64,000 nucleotides of DNA, from assembly GCA_030533445.1 (NCBI GenBank), contig JARPUW010000300.1, positions 62,001 to 126,000 on the forward strand, read 5' to 3'. Positions 22,301-34,062 of the stretch are shown in pieces; within the stretch, counting starts at the first letter, position 1, and the number at the start of each line of letters is the position of its first letter. Under the pieces are notes generated by a model. The model did no database searches. It saw only the letters and a program-made list of their open reading frames with translations, and was not told the origin of the DNA. The stretch comes from Cyprinodon diabolis. Its lineage: Eukaryota; Chordata; Actinopteri; Cyprinodontiformes; Cyprinodontidae. The position numbers and the translations under genes are program-made.

Positions 22301-22552
22301 CCTTTCTTTTAACTGCAGGACCTCACTCTCACTCACCTTTCAGCTGCTAAAGCACCCCTCCGAACAAACGACTGCTGAGTAAAAACCATAAAAGGTATCT
22401 CAAAAATTATTTTTATCTAAGCGACAGCTATATCTTGTCTTCAATTGGAGTAACTTTCATGGCTGTAGGTCATCTACAACCTGAATGGGAAGAGAAAGAA
22501 AAAGAAAAAACGTTTCGTCACACATGAGCTTCTAATTGAGCTAGCTGCAGCA
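19384..22552 (+). repeat. Megasatellite unit 7 (class A, C-like at right end, 3,169 bp)
   Basis: There is no 66-bp hairpin and five GC hairpins. The left two thirds are class A. From about 21458 the variants match class C units: GACGGCAGTC, AATCAGTGCTTTC, and CGACTGCTGAGC at the M1' signature in place of CGACTACTGATC. This suggests an exchange between about 21330 and 21460. Confidence 0.96.
20513..20747 (+). repeat. 51-bp hairpin VNTR, unit 7 (5 GC hairpins, 235 bp)
   Basis: Standard class A form with a TTC loop in the first hairpin; the bases before it read GGGTGAAGCC instead of GGGTAAAGCC. Confidence 0.94.
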
Positions 22553-25500
22553 GGTCACTCACCCAGCTTTGAGGTGCTTAAACTGTCCTCCGAACAAACG
22601 ACTGCTGAGCAAAAACCGTATGAGTTATTCAAAAAATTCTTTCACCGTGAGCGTCAGCCATCCTTCGACTCCAACTATGCCAACTTTGGTGTATGTGTGT
22701 CATTCAGAAAAATATTTATGACGAGTTTAAAACACATAGTCTGATTCGTTTTTCTCCCCTCTTCTGCTCCAAAACCAATGAAAAACTGCTCTGATTTTCA
22801 TCGACTTTAGGTCGGTCTGGAGGGTTTTTAAGGAAAAGTATTAATCCTACCGTAATTCCGAAGATATTGTGTAGGTCCAGAGATTTCAGTCTACAAACTG
22901 ACCAAAAATGGTGACTGTAGCTATAAATATGTGGCCGTGAGGGCGAGTTTAAAATGTTTTTTTGTGTTTAAAAAACGCCTGCCTCACACTCTAGCTTTTC
23001 AGTTGCTCCACTCTAGCAGGCTGGATTTTGCTAAAACTTTGTGGCGCTTGAGGTCTGATTATACAAAAACCGTAGCAGTTATCAACATACCGTCTTCAGT
23101 TTTAAATAGACGAAGGATTTATCTACAAACTGAGCTTCAAACTGTTTTTCTAGGTGAATGTATGCCGACACAGTGAAGTGCTGTTTTTTATGCTTTTTTT
23201 TTCCTCTCCCCATTCATTTCCTATGGGATTTTTTTGCGACGTTTTCGCTAATAATTCGCAAACCTTCGGACTAATGAGAAAGTTTTATACAAGCACACAT
23301 CACCCCATTGGTCCCGACGCGTGTGCCAACTTTGGGCCCGATCCGCCAAACCGTGCGGGACTAGTTACGCGCCGAAGTTTTGGGTATACGGGAGAATTAT
23401 AATAACTAGAAAATTTCTAAAGAAATTTTGAGGGGGGCCACCTACTGCCCGTCTGGGGAACCGGGCCAATACGGCCCTGGCAAGTGATGTCGGGGCTCCC
23501 CAGACCAACTGCTTATGCCTTTGAGGGCTGCTGAGGGAAGGAAAGAGGGCTAGGTCATGGGCAAAGAGAGCTGTGTGCCACCTGTGCTGAAATCTGGGTA
23601 ATAGACGTGCACAGCGTATGATGCACAAGGGTAATATGGGTTGTCCATATTGAACCGCAGTGGGTAAAGCTCAGTTGGTGGGCTCCGCCCGCCTGCTAGG
23701 AGCCATTGCAGCGATGAAAAAAATCCCCAATGGCGGGCATTGCCCGCCTGCTAAGAGCCATTGCAGTGATGAAATCACCAATGGCGGGCTCCGCCCGCCT
23801 GCTAGGAGCCATTGCAGTGATGAAAAAAATCACCATTGGCGGGCTCCGCCCGCCTCCTAACAGCCATTGCAGTGATGAAATCACCAATGGCGGGCTCCGC
23901 CCGCCTGCTAGGAGCCATTGCAGTGATGAAAAAAATCACCATTGGCGGGCTCCGCCCGCCTCCTAACAGCCATTGCAGTGATGAAATCACCAATGGCGGG
24001 CTCCGCCCGCCTTCTAAGAGCCATTGCAGTGATGAAATTACAAATGGCTATAAGCAATATGCCAGAATGTATGAGTGTGTATAAGGAAGAGGCTTTTATT
24101 TTGTAGAGTCCCTGTAGTCTTATTTTGAAAGTCTATCATGGAAGTGCATCTATAGATGGGTCATGCCCAGCAGTGATATAGAATCCATTTCCAAATGTTA
24201 AATCACTGGTTTTCCATGTTATTAGGTGAATAGTTCCTGTATTACAGAGTAAATGGGATACTTTTATTGTGAAATTTGCTCTGGGGTGTGTTTTGAAAAG
24301 GTCACCAGAGTCTAATAAAAACAACCTGGAAGAGTTTGGGTCATAATGTTGAGCCATTTGCATCAATTAATGCATTAGTATAATCTAGAGGCTTTTATTT
24401 TGTAGGGTCCCTGGAGTCTTATTTTGAAAGTCCAACAGAGTTGTGTTTAGAGAAAATGTTCAGACCCATCAATGATAGTTGATGACTTTCCAATCGTTAA
24501 ATCACTCTTTTTCCATTTTATTAGGGCAGTAGATGAAGCGGAAATGGGAGGCTTTTATTTTGAAATTTGCCATAGGGTGTGTTTTAAACAGTCTCCTAGA
24601 GTCTATTCTCTAAAATGGGGTTGAGTTTGGGTCATAATGTTGAGCCATATAGGGCAATAAATATATGTAAAAAATATAGAGGCTTTTATTTTGAAGGGTC
24701 CCTGGAGTCTTATTTTGAAAGTCTATCAGTGCTGAGTGGCAAGGGAAGTGTAATGGACGGCAGTCATATAGTATCCATTTCCCAATGTTAAATCAGTGCT
24801 TTCACCCTCCATTAGATTAATATGTGCTGTTTAAAACAGCAGAGGTAAAATCTGTTTGAAGCTTGGTAACCTTGACAACGCTTAACGAGCCTCTCACTGA
24901 CACAGACAACAGCTGCACTCACTATTGGTTTCTTCTTCCCAGGCTTTTTTGTATGGGAAGAACGGCAACGAAAACAAACGACTACTGATCAAAAACCGTA
25001 TGAGTTATTCAAAAAACATTTTCACCATGAGCATCAGCAATCCTTCGACTCCAAGTATACCAACTTTGGTGTATGTGTGTCATTCAGAACAATATTTATG
25101 ACGACTTGAAAACACATAGTCTGATTCGTTTCTCTCCCATCTTCAGCTCAAAAAGAATGGAGAAAGGCTGAAAATCATCGTCTTTAGGTTGGTCTGGAGG
25201 GTTTTTAAGGAAAAGTATTAATCCTACCGTAATTCCGAAGACATTGTGTGAGTCCAGAGGTTTCAGTCTACAAACTGACCAAAAATGGTGACTGTAGCTC
25301 CAAATATGTGGCCGTGAGGGCGAGAATAAGATGTTTGATCTTAAAAAAATGGCCGCCTCACACTAAGATTTCAGCAGCTGCACTCTAGCAGGCTGCTGCA
25401 GAAGCTAACTGTCAGCTAGCTTCCAGGTGCTTACCCTCCGAACAAACGACTGCTGAGCAAAAACCGTAAAAGATATCTGAAAAATTCTTTCAGTGAAAGC

Positions 25501-25853
25501 AACATCTATCCTTTGTCTCAGACTGGGGTAACCTTCATGTCTGTAGGTCTTTCACAACCCAAAACGAAGCACAAACAAAATGGTTGGCCCACCTGCTCCT
25601 CCCTTTGTTTGAACTGCAGGACCTCACTCTCACTCACCTTTTAGCTGCTAAAGCACCCCTCCGAACAAACGACTGCTGAGTAAAAACCGTAAAAGGTGTC
25701 TGAAAAATTCTTTTTATCTAAGCGACAGCTATATCTTGTCTTCAATTGGAGTAACTTTCATGGCTGTAGGTCATCTACAAACTGAATGGGAAGAGAAAGA
25801 AAAAGAAAAAACGTTTCATCACACCTAAGCTTCTAATTGAGCTAGCTGCAGCA
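22553..25853 (+). repeat. Megasatellite unit 8 (class C, seven GC hairpins, 3,301 bp)
   Basis: The left edge is diverged (GGTCACTCACCCAGCTTTGAGG). There is no 66-bp hairpin. The VNTR is the longest in the window at 369 bp, exactly 106 bp longer than in class C units 10 and 17, owing to a tandem duplication of a two-hairpin block. GTAGGTCCAGAG near 22871 puts a stop at the head of the 101-codon open frame found in most units. From about 24950 the unit reads like class B (GCAACGAAAACAAACG). Confidence 0.97.
23677..24045 (+). repeat. 51-bp hairpin VNTR, unit 8 (7 GC hairpins, 369 bp)
   Basis: The longest array. A 106-bp block holding a TGCTAGGAGCC hairpin, an A-rich spacer and a CCTAACAGCC hairpin occurs twice in tandem; units 10 and 17 have it once. 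The second hairpin has an ATT loop. Confidence 0.95.
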
Positions 25854-26713
25854 GGTCACTGTCACTCAGCTTTCAGGTGCTTAAAATGTCCTCCGAACAA
25901 ACGACTGCTGAGCAAAAACCGTATGAGTTATTCAAAAAATTTTTTCACCGTGAGCGTCAGTCATCCTTCGACTCCAACTATGCCAACTTTGGTGTATGTG
26001 TGTCATTCAGAAAAATATTTATGACGAGTTTAAAACACATAGTCGGATTCGTTTTTCTCCCCTCTTCTGCTCCAAAACCAATGAAAAACGGCTCTGATTT
26101 TCATCGACTTTAGGTCGGTCTGGAGGGTTTTTAAGGAAAAGTATTAATCCTACCGTAATTCCGAAGATATTGTGTGGGTCCAGAGATTTCAGTCTACAAA
26201 CTGACCAAAAATGGTGACTCTAGCTATAAATATGTGGCCGTGAGGGCGAGTTTAAAATGTTATTTTGTGTTTAAAAAACGCCTGCCTCACACTCTAGCTT
26301 TTCAGTTGCTCCACTCTAGCAGGCTGGATTTTGCTAAAACTTTGTGGCGCTTGAGGTCTGATTATACAAAAACCGTAGCAGTTATCAACATACCGTCTTC
26401 AGTTTTAAATAGAGGAAGGATTTATCTACAAACTGAGCTTCAAACTGTTTTTCTAGGTGAATGTATGCCGACACAGTGAAGTGCTGTTTTTTATGCTTTT
26501 TTTTACCTCTTCCCATTCATTTCCTATGGGATTTTTTTGCGACGTTTTCGCTAATAATTCGCAAACCTTCGGACTAATGAGAAAGTTTTATACAAGCACA
26601 CATCACCCCATTGGTCCCGACGCGTGTGCCAACTTTGGGCCCGATCCGCCAAACCGTGCGGGACTAGTTACGTGCCGAAGTTTTGGGTATACGGGAGAAT
26701 TATAATAATAATA

Positions 26714-26848
26714 ATAATACGCGGAATAAATATGTGCAATAGTAGTAGGTGGGCCATGCCTTCGGCATGTGGCCCCCCAATAATAATACGCGGAATAAAT
26801 ATGTGCAATAGTAGTAGGTGGGCCATGCCTTCGGCATGTGGCCCCCCA
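26714..26848 (+). repeat. 66-bp hairpin element, unit 9 (2 copies)
   Basis: Two copies at a 69-bp period, the same arrangement as in unit 5. Confidence 0.93.
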
Positions 26849-27120
26849 ACTAGAAAATTTCTAAAGAAATTTTGAGGGGGGCCACCTACTGCCCGTCTGG
26901 GGAACCGGGCCAATACGGCCCTGGCAAGTGACGTCGGGGCTCCCCAGACCAACTGCTTACGCCTTTAAGGGCTGCAGAGGGAAGGAAAGAGGTCAAGTTC
27001 ATGGGCAAAGAGAGCTGTGTGCCACTTGTGCTGAAATCTGGGAAATAGACGTGCACAGCGTATGATGCACAAGCGTAATATCGGTTGTCCATATTGAACC
27101 ACAGTGGGTAAAGCTCAGTT

Positions 27121-27406
27121 GGCGTGCTCCACCCGCCTGCTAGGAGCCATTGCAGTGATGAAAAAAATCACCATTGGCGGGCTCCGCCCGCCTTCTAAAA
27201 GCCATTGCAGTGATGAAATCACCAATAGCGGGCTCTGCCCGCCTGCTAATAGCCATTGCAGTGATGTAATCACCATCGGCGGGCTCCGCCCGCCTGCTAC
27301 CATTGGCGGGCTCCGCCCGCCTTGTAAAATCCATTGCAGTGATGAAATCACCATTGGCGGGCTCCGCCCGCCTTCTAAGAGCCATTGCAGTGATGAAATT
27401 ACAAGT
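27121..27406 (+). repeat. 51-bp hairpin VNTR, unit 9 (6 GC hairpins, 286 bp)
   Basis: The most diverged array. The first hairpin is GGCGTGC-TCC-ACCCGCC (stem broken), the third begins AGCGGGC, and spacers include TTGTAAAATCC and GCTAATAGCC. Most second-hairpin arms read CCATTGGC rather than CAATGGC. Confidence 0.93.
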
Positions 27407-28326
27407 GGCAATGAGCAATATGCCAGAATGTATGAGTGTGTATAAGGAAGAGGCTTTTATTCTGTAGAGTCCCTGTAGTCCTTTTTTGAAAGTCCATCAT
27501 GGATGTGCATCAAAAGATGGGTCATGCCCAGCAGTGATGTAGAATCCATTTCCAAATGTTAAATCACTGGTTTTCCATGTTATTAGGTGAATAGTTGCTG
27601 TATTACAGAGTAAATGGGAGACTTTTATTGTGAAATTTGCTCTGGGGTGTGTTTTGAAAAGGTCACTAGAGTCTAATAAAAACAACCTGGAAGAGTTTGG
27701 GTCATAATGTTGAGCCATTTGCATCAATTAATGCATTAGTATAATCTAGAGGCTTTTATTTTGTAGGGTCCCTGGAGTCTTATTTTGAAAGTCCAACAGA
27801 GTTGTGTTTAGAGAAAATGTTCAGACCCATCAATGATAGTTGATGACTTTCCAATCGTTAAATCACTCTTTTTCCATGTTATTAGGGCAGTAGATGAAGC
27901 GGAAATGGGAGGCTTTTATTTTGAAATTTGCCATAGGGTGTGTTTTAAACAGTCTCCTAGAGTCTATTCTCTAAAATGGGGTTGAGTTTGGGTCATAATG
28001 TTGAGCCATATAGGGCAATAAATATATGTAAAAAATATAGAGGCTTTTATTTTGTAGGGTCCCTGGAGTCTTATTTTGAAAGTCTATCAGTGTTGAGTGG
28101 CAAGGGAAGTGTCATGGACATCAGTCATATACTATCCATTTCCCAATGTTAAATCAGTCCTTTCACCCTCCATTAGATTAATATGTGCTGTTTAAAACAG
28201 CAGAGGTAAAATCTGTTTGAAGCTTGGTTACCTTGACAACGCTTAATGAGCCTCTAACTGACACAGACAACAGCTGCACTCACTATTGGTTTCTTCTTCT
28301 CAGGCTTTTTTTATGGGAAGTCTGCT

Positions 28327-28555
28327 CCGAACAAAGGAGCGCTGAAGGAAAACCGTAAATGGAATCTAAAAAATTATTTCAGTCTAAGCAACAGCAATCC
28401 TTTTTCTCAGACTGGGGGAACTTTCATGTCTGTAGGTCTTTCACAACCCAAAACGAAGCACAAACAACATGGTTGGTCCCACCTGCTCCTCCCTTTGTTT
28501 TAACTGCAGCACTTCACTCTCACTCACATTTTACTGTAGCTGCTAAAGCACCCCT
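28327..28555 (+). repeat. Extra 229-bp signature module, unit 9
   Basis: It starts CCGAACAAAGGAGCGCTGAA and runs to the regular signature at 28556, placed where M1' normally starts. It resembles S2 (CTCAGACTGGGGGAAC, CATGTCTGTAGGTC, CACCTGCTCCTCCC) but is more diverged than any S2 copy. Only unit 16 shares it. Confidence 0.92.
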
Positions 28556-30299
28556 CCGAACAAACGACTGCTGAGCAAAAACCGTAGGAGTTATTTAAAA
28601 AACATTTTCACCATGAGCATCAGCAATCCTTCGACTCCAACTATACCAACTTTGGTGTATGTGTGTCATTCAGAAAAATATTTATGACGAGTTGAAAACA
28701 CATAGTCTGATTCGTTTCTCTCCCATCTTCAGCTCAAAAAGAATAGAGAAAGGCTGAAACTCTCATCGACTTTAGGTTGGTCTGGAGGGTTTTTAAGGAA
28801 AAGTATTAATCCTACCGTAATTCCGAAGACATTGTGTGAGTCCAGAGGTTTCAGTCTACAAACTGACCAAAAATGGTGACTGTAGCTCCAAATATGTGGC
28901 CGTGAGGGCGAGAATAAGATGTTTGATCTGAAAAAAATGGCCGCCTCACACTAAGATTTCAGCAGCTGCACTCTAGCAGGCTGCTGCAGAAGCTAACTGT
29001 CAGCTAGCTTCCAGGTGCTTACCCTCCGAACAAACGACTGCTGAGCAAAAACCGTAAAAGATATCTGAAAAATTCTTTCAGTGAAAGCAACATCTATCCT
29101 TTGTCTCAGACTGGGGTAACCTTCATGTCTGTAGGTCTTTCACAACCCAAAACGAAGCACAAACAAAATGGTTGGCCCACCTGCTCCTCCCTTTCTTTTA
29201 ACTGCAGGACCTCACTCTCACTCACCTTTTAGCTGCTAAAGCACCCCTCCGAACAAACGACTGCTGAGTAAAAACCGTAAAAGGTATCTGAAAAATTCTT
29301 TTTATCTAAGCGACAGCTATATCTTGTCTTCGATTGGAGTAACTTTCATGGCTGTAGGTCATCTACAACCTGAATGGGAAGAGAAAGAAAAAGAAAAAAC
29401 GTTTCATCACACCTAAGCTTCTAATTGAGCTAGCTGCAGCAGGTCACTGTCACTCAGCTTTCAGGTGCTTAAAATGTCCTCCGAACAAACGACTGCTGAG
29501 CAAAAACCGTATGAGTTATTCAAAAAAATTTTTCACCGTGAGCGTCAGTCATCCTTCGACTCCAACTATGCCAACTTTGGTGTATGTGTGTCATTCAGAA
29601 AAATATTTATGACGAGTTTAAAACACATAGTCTGATTCGTTTTTCTCCCCTCTTCTGCTCCAAAACCAATGAAAAACAGCTCTGATTTTCATCGACTTTA
29701 GGTCGGTCTGGAGGGTTTTTAAGGAAAAGTATTAATCCTACCGTAATTCCGAAGATATTGTGTGGGTCCAGAGATTTCAGTCTACAAACTGACCAAAAAT
29801 GGTGACTCTAGGTATAAATATGTGGCCGTGAGGGCGAGTTTAAAATGTTTTTTTGTGTTTAAAAAACGCCTGCCTCACACTCTAGCTTTTCAGTTGCTCC
29901 ACTCTAGCAGGCTGGATTTTGCTAAAACTTTGTGGCGCTTGAGGTCTGATTATACAAAAACCGTAGCAGTTATCAACATACTGTCTTCAGTTTTAAATAG
30001 ACGAAGGATTTATCTACAAACTGAGCTTCAAACTGTTTTTCTAGGTGAATGTATGCCGACACAGTGAAGTGCTGTTTTTTTATGCTTTTTTTTTCCTCTC
30101 CCCATTCATTTCCTATGGGATTTTTTTGCGACGTTTTCGCTAATAATTCGCAAACCTTCGGACTAATGAGAAAGTTTTATACAAGCACACATCACCCCAT
30201 TGGTCCCGACGCGTGTGCCAACTTTGGGCCCGATCCGCCAAACCGTGCGGGACTAGTTACGCGCCGAAGTTTTGGGTATACGGGAGAATTATAATAATA

Positions 30300-30365
30300 A
30301 TAATACGCGGAATAAATATGTGCAATAGTAGTAGGTGGGCCATGCCTTCGGCATGTGGCCCCCCA
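30300..30365 (+). repeat. 66-bp hairpin element, unit 10 (1 copy)
   Basis: A single copy. The otherwise near-identical unit 17 has none, so this element was gained or lost around the time of the block duplication. Confidence 0.93.
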
Positions 30366-30637
30366 ACTAGAAAATTTCTAAAGAAATTTTGAGGGGGGCC
30401 ACCTACTGCCCATCTTGGGAACAGGGCCAAAACGGCCCTGGCAAGTGATGTCGGGGCTCCCCAGACCAACTGCTTACGCCTTTGAGGGCTGCTGAGGGAA
30501 GGAAAGAGGGCTAGGTCATGGGCAAAGAGAGCTGTGTGCCACTTGTGCTGAAATCTGGGAAATAGACGTGCACAGCGTATGATGCAAAAGGGTAATATGG
30601 GTTGTCCATATTGAACCGCAGTGGGTAAAGCTCAGTT

Positions 30638-30900
30638 GGTGGGCTCCGCCCGCCTGCTAGGAGCCCTTGCAGCGATGAAAAAAATCCCCAATGGCGGGCA
30701 TTGCCCGCCTGCTAAGAGCCATTGCAGTGATGAAATCACCAATGGCGGGCTCCGCCCGCCTGCTAGGAGCCATTGCAGTGATGAAAAAAATCACCATTGG
30801 CGGGCTCCGCCCGCCTCCTAACAGCCATTGCAGTGATGAAATCACCAATGGCGGGCTCCGCCCGCCTTCTAAAAGCCATTGCAGTGATGAAATTACAAAT
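30638..30900 (+). repeat. 51-bp hairpin VNTR, unit 10 (5 GC hairpins, 263 bp)
   Basis: Class C form: first stem GGTGGGC, second loop ATT, fourth hairpin followed by CCTAACAGCC, last by CTAAAAGCC. Confidence 0.94.
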
Positions 30901-33567
30901 GGCTATAAGCAATATGCCAGAATGTATGAGTGTGTATAAGGAAGAGGCTTTTATTTTGTAGAGTCCCTGTAGTCTTATTTTGAAAGTCTATCATGGAAGT
31001 GCATCTATAGATGGGTCATGCCCAGCAGTGATATAGAATCCATTTCCAAATGTTAAATCACTGGTTTTCCATGTTATTAGGTGAATAGTTCCTGTATTAC
31101 AGAGTAAATGGGGGACTTTTATTGTGAAATTTGCTCTGGGGTGTGTTTTGAAAAGGTCACTAGAGTCTAATAAAAACAACCTGGAAGAGTTTGGGTCATA
31201 ATGTTGAGCCATTTGCATCAATTAATGCATTAGTATAATCTAGAGGCTTTTATTTTGTAGGGTCCCTGGAGTCTTATTTTGAAAGTCCAACAGAGTTGTG
31301 TTTAGAGAAAATGTTCAGACCCATCAATGATAGTTGATGACTTTCCAATCGTTAAATCACTCTTTTTCCATTTTATTAGGGCAGTAGATGAAGCGGAAAT
31401 GGGAGGCTTTTATTTTGAAATTTGCCATAGGGTGTGTTTTAAACAGTCTCCTAGAGTCTATTCTCTAAAATGGGGTTGAGTTTGGGTCATAATGTTGAGC
31501 CATATAGGGCAATAAATATATGTAAAAAATATAGAGGCTTTTATTTTGAAGGGTCCCTGGAGTCTTATTTTGAAAGTCTATCAGTGCTGAGTGGCAAGGG
31601 AAGTGTCATGGACGGCAGTCATATAGTATCCATTTCCCAATGTTAAATCAGTGCTTTCACCCTCCATTAGATTAATATGTGCTGTTTAAAACAGCAGAGG
31701 TAAAATCTGTTTGAAGCTTGGTAACCTTGACAACGCTTAATGAGCCTCTCACTGACACAGACAACAGCTGCACTCACTATTGGTTTCTTCTTCCCAGGCT
31801 TTTTTGTATGGGAAGAACGGCACCGAACAAACGACTGCTGAGCAAAAACCGTATGAGTTATTAAAAAGAAAATTTCACCATGAGCATCAGCAATCCTTCG
31901 ACTCCAACTATACCAACTTTGGTGTATGTGTGTCATTCAGAACAATATTTATGACGACTTGAAAACACATAGTCTGATTCGTTTTTCTCCCATCTTCAGC
32001 TTAAAAAGAATGGAGAAAGGCTGAAACTCATCGACTTTAGGTTGGTCTGGAGGGTTTTTAAGGAAAAGTATTAATCCTACCGTAATTCCGAAGACATTGT
32101 GTGAGTCCAGAGGTTTCAGTCTACAAACTGACCAAAAATGGTGACTGTAGGTCCAAATATGTGGCCGTGAGGGCGAGAATAAGATGTTTGATCTTAAAAA
32201 AATGGCCGCCTCACACTAAGATTTCAGCAGCTGCACTCTAGCAGGCTGCTGCAGAAGCTAACTGTCAGCTAGCTTCCAGGTGCTTACCCTCCGAACAAAC
32301 GACTGCTGAGCAAAAACCGTAAAAGGTATCTGAAAAATTCTTTCAGTGAAAGCAACATCTATCCTTTGTCTCAGACTGGGGTAACCTTCATGTCTGTAGG
32401 TCTTTCACAACCCAAAACGAAGCAAAAACAAAATGGTTGGCCCACCTGCTCCTCCCTTTCTTTTAACTGCAGGACCTCACTCTCACTCACCTTTCAGCTG
32501 CTAAAGCACCCCTCCGAACAAACGACTGCTGAGTAAAAACCGTAAAAGGTATCTGAAAAATTCTTTTTATCTAAGCGACAGCTATATCTTGTCTTCAATT
32601 GGAGTAACTTTCATGGCTGTAGGTCATCTACAAACTGAATGGGAAGAGAAAGAAAAAGAAAAAACGTTTCATCACACCTAAGCTTCTAATTGAGCTAGCT
32701 GCAGCAGGTCACTGTCACTCAGCTTTCAGGTGCTTAAAATGTCCTCCGAACAAACGACTGCTGAGCAAAAACCGTATGAGTTATTCAAAAAATTTTTTCA
32801 CCGTGAGCGTCAGTCATCCTTCGACTCCAACTATGCCAACTTTGGTGTATGTGTGTCATTCAGAAAAATATTTATGACGAGTTTAAAACACATAGTCGGA
32901 TTCGTTTTTCTCCCCTCTTCTGCTCCAAAACCAATGAAAAAAGGCTCTGATTTTCATCGACTTTAGGTCGGTCTGGAGGGTTTTTAAGGAAAAGTATTAA
33001 TCCTACCGTAATTCCGAAGATATTGTGTGGGTCCAGAGATTTCAGTCTACAAACTGACCAAAAATGGTGACTCTAGCTATAAATATGTGGCCGTGAGGGC
33101 GAGTTTAAAATGTTTTTTTTGTGTTTAAAAAACGCCTGCCTCACACTCTAGCTTTTCAGTTGCTCCACTCTAGCAGGCTGGATTTTGCTAAAACTTTGTG
33201 GCGCTTGAGGTCTGATTATACAAAAACCGTAGCAGTTATCAACATACCGTCTTCAGTTTTAAATAGACGAAGGATTTATCTACAAACTGAGCTTCAAACT
33301 GTTTTTCTAGGTGAATGTATGCCGACACAGTGAAGTGCTGTTTTTTATGCTTTTTTTTTCCTCTCCCCATTCATTTCCTATGGGATTTTTTTGCGACGTT
33401 TTCGCTAATAATTCGCAAACCTTCGGACTAATGAGAAAGTTTTATACAAGCACACATCACCCCATTGGTCCCGACGCGTGTGCCAACTTTGGGCCCGATC
33501 CGCCAAACCGTGCGGGACTAGTTACGCGCCGAAGTTTTGGGTATACGGGAGAATTATAATAATAATA

Positions 33568-33633
33568 ATAATACGCGGAATAAATATGTGCAATAGTAGT
33601 AGGTGGGCCATGCCTTCGGCATGTGGCCCCCCA
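33568..33633 (+). repeat. 66-bp hairpin element, unit 11 (1 copy)
   Basis: A single copy after a long TAA tract; the duplicate unit 18 has two. Confidence 0.93.
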
Positions 33634-33905
33634 ACTAGAAAATTTCTAAAGAAATTTTGAGGGGGGCCACCTACTGCCCGTCTTGGGAACCGGGCCAATA
33701 CGGCCCTGGCAAGTGACGTCGGGGCTCCCCAGACCAACTGCTTACGCCTTTGAGGGCTGCTGAGGGAAGGAAAGAGGGCAAGTTCATGGGCAAAGAGAGC
33801 TGTGTGCCACTTGTGCTGACATCTGGGAAATAGACGTGCACAGCGTATGATGCACAAGGGTAATATGGGTTGTCCATATTGAAACACAGTGGGTAAAGCC
33901 CAGTT

Positions 33906-34062
33906 GGCGGGCTTCGCCCGCCTGCTAGGAGCCATCTCAGTGAAGAAAAAAATCACCAATGGCGGGCTCTGCCCGCCTTCTAAGAGCCATTGCAGTGATG
34001 AAATCACCAATGGCGGGCTCCGCCCGCCTTCTAAGAGCCATTGCAGTGATGAAATTACAAAT
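33906..34062 (+). repeat. 51-bp hairpin VNTR, unit 11 (3 GC hairpins, 157 bp)
   Basis: Opens as class A (TTC loop, CTCAGTGAAG spacer) and closes as class B (GAAATTACAAATGGC). The crossover lies within this array. Confidence 0.94.

Larger units (their letters stand above)
25854..29441 (+). repeat. Megasatellite unit 9 (class D, extra 229-bp module, 3,588 bp)
   Basis: This is the longest unit. It has two 66-bp hairpins (69-bp period), six GC hairpins and an additional 229-bp signature module at 28327-28555. Class D marks are GGCGTGCTCC at the start of the VNTR and ATGGATGTGCATC after it. Unit 16 shares its extra module and several left-half variants (TGTTATTTTGTG, AATAGAGGAAGG). Confidence 0.97.
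29442..32706 (+). repeat. Megasatellite unit 10 (class C, 3,265 bp)
   Basis: One 66-bp hairpin and five GC hairpins. CCCATCTTGGGAACAGGGCC and the AAAAC loop near 30411-30435 are shared only with unit 17. From 30366 onward the sequence is colinear with unit 17 at an offset of 22,809 bp. CTAGGTATAAATATG near 29808 is a private change next to a preserved TATAAATA. Confidence 0.97.
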
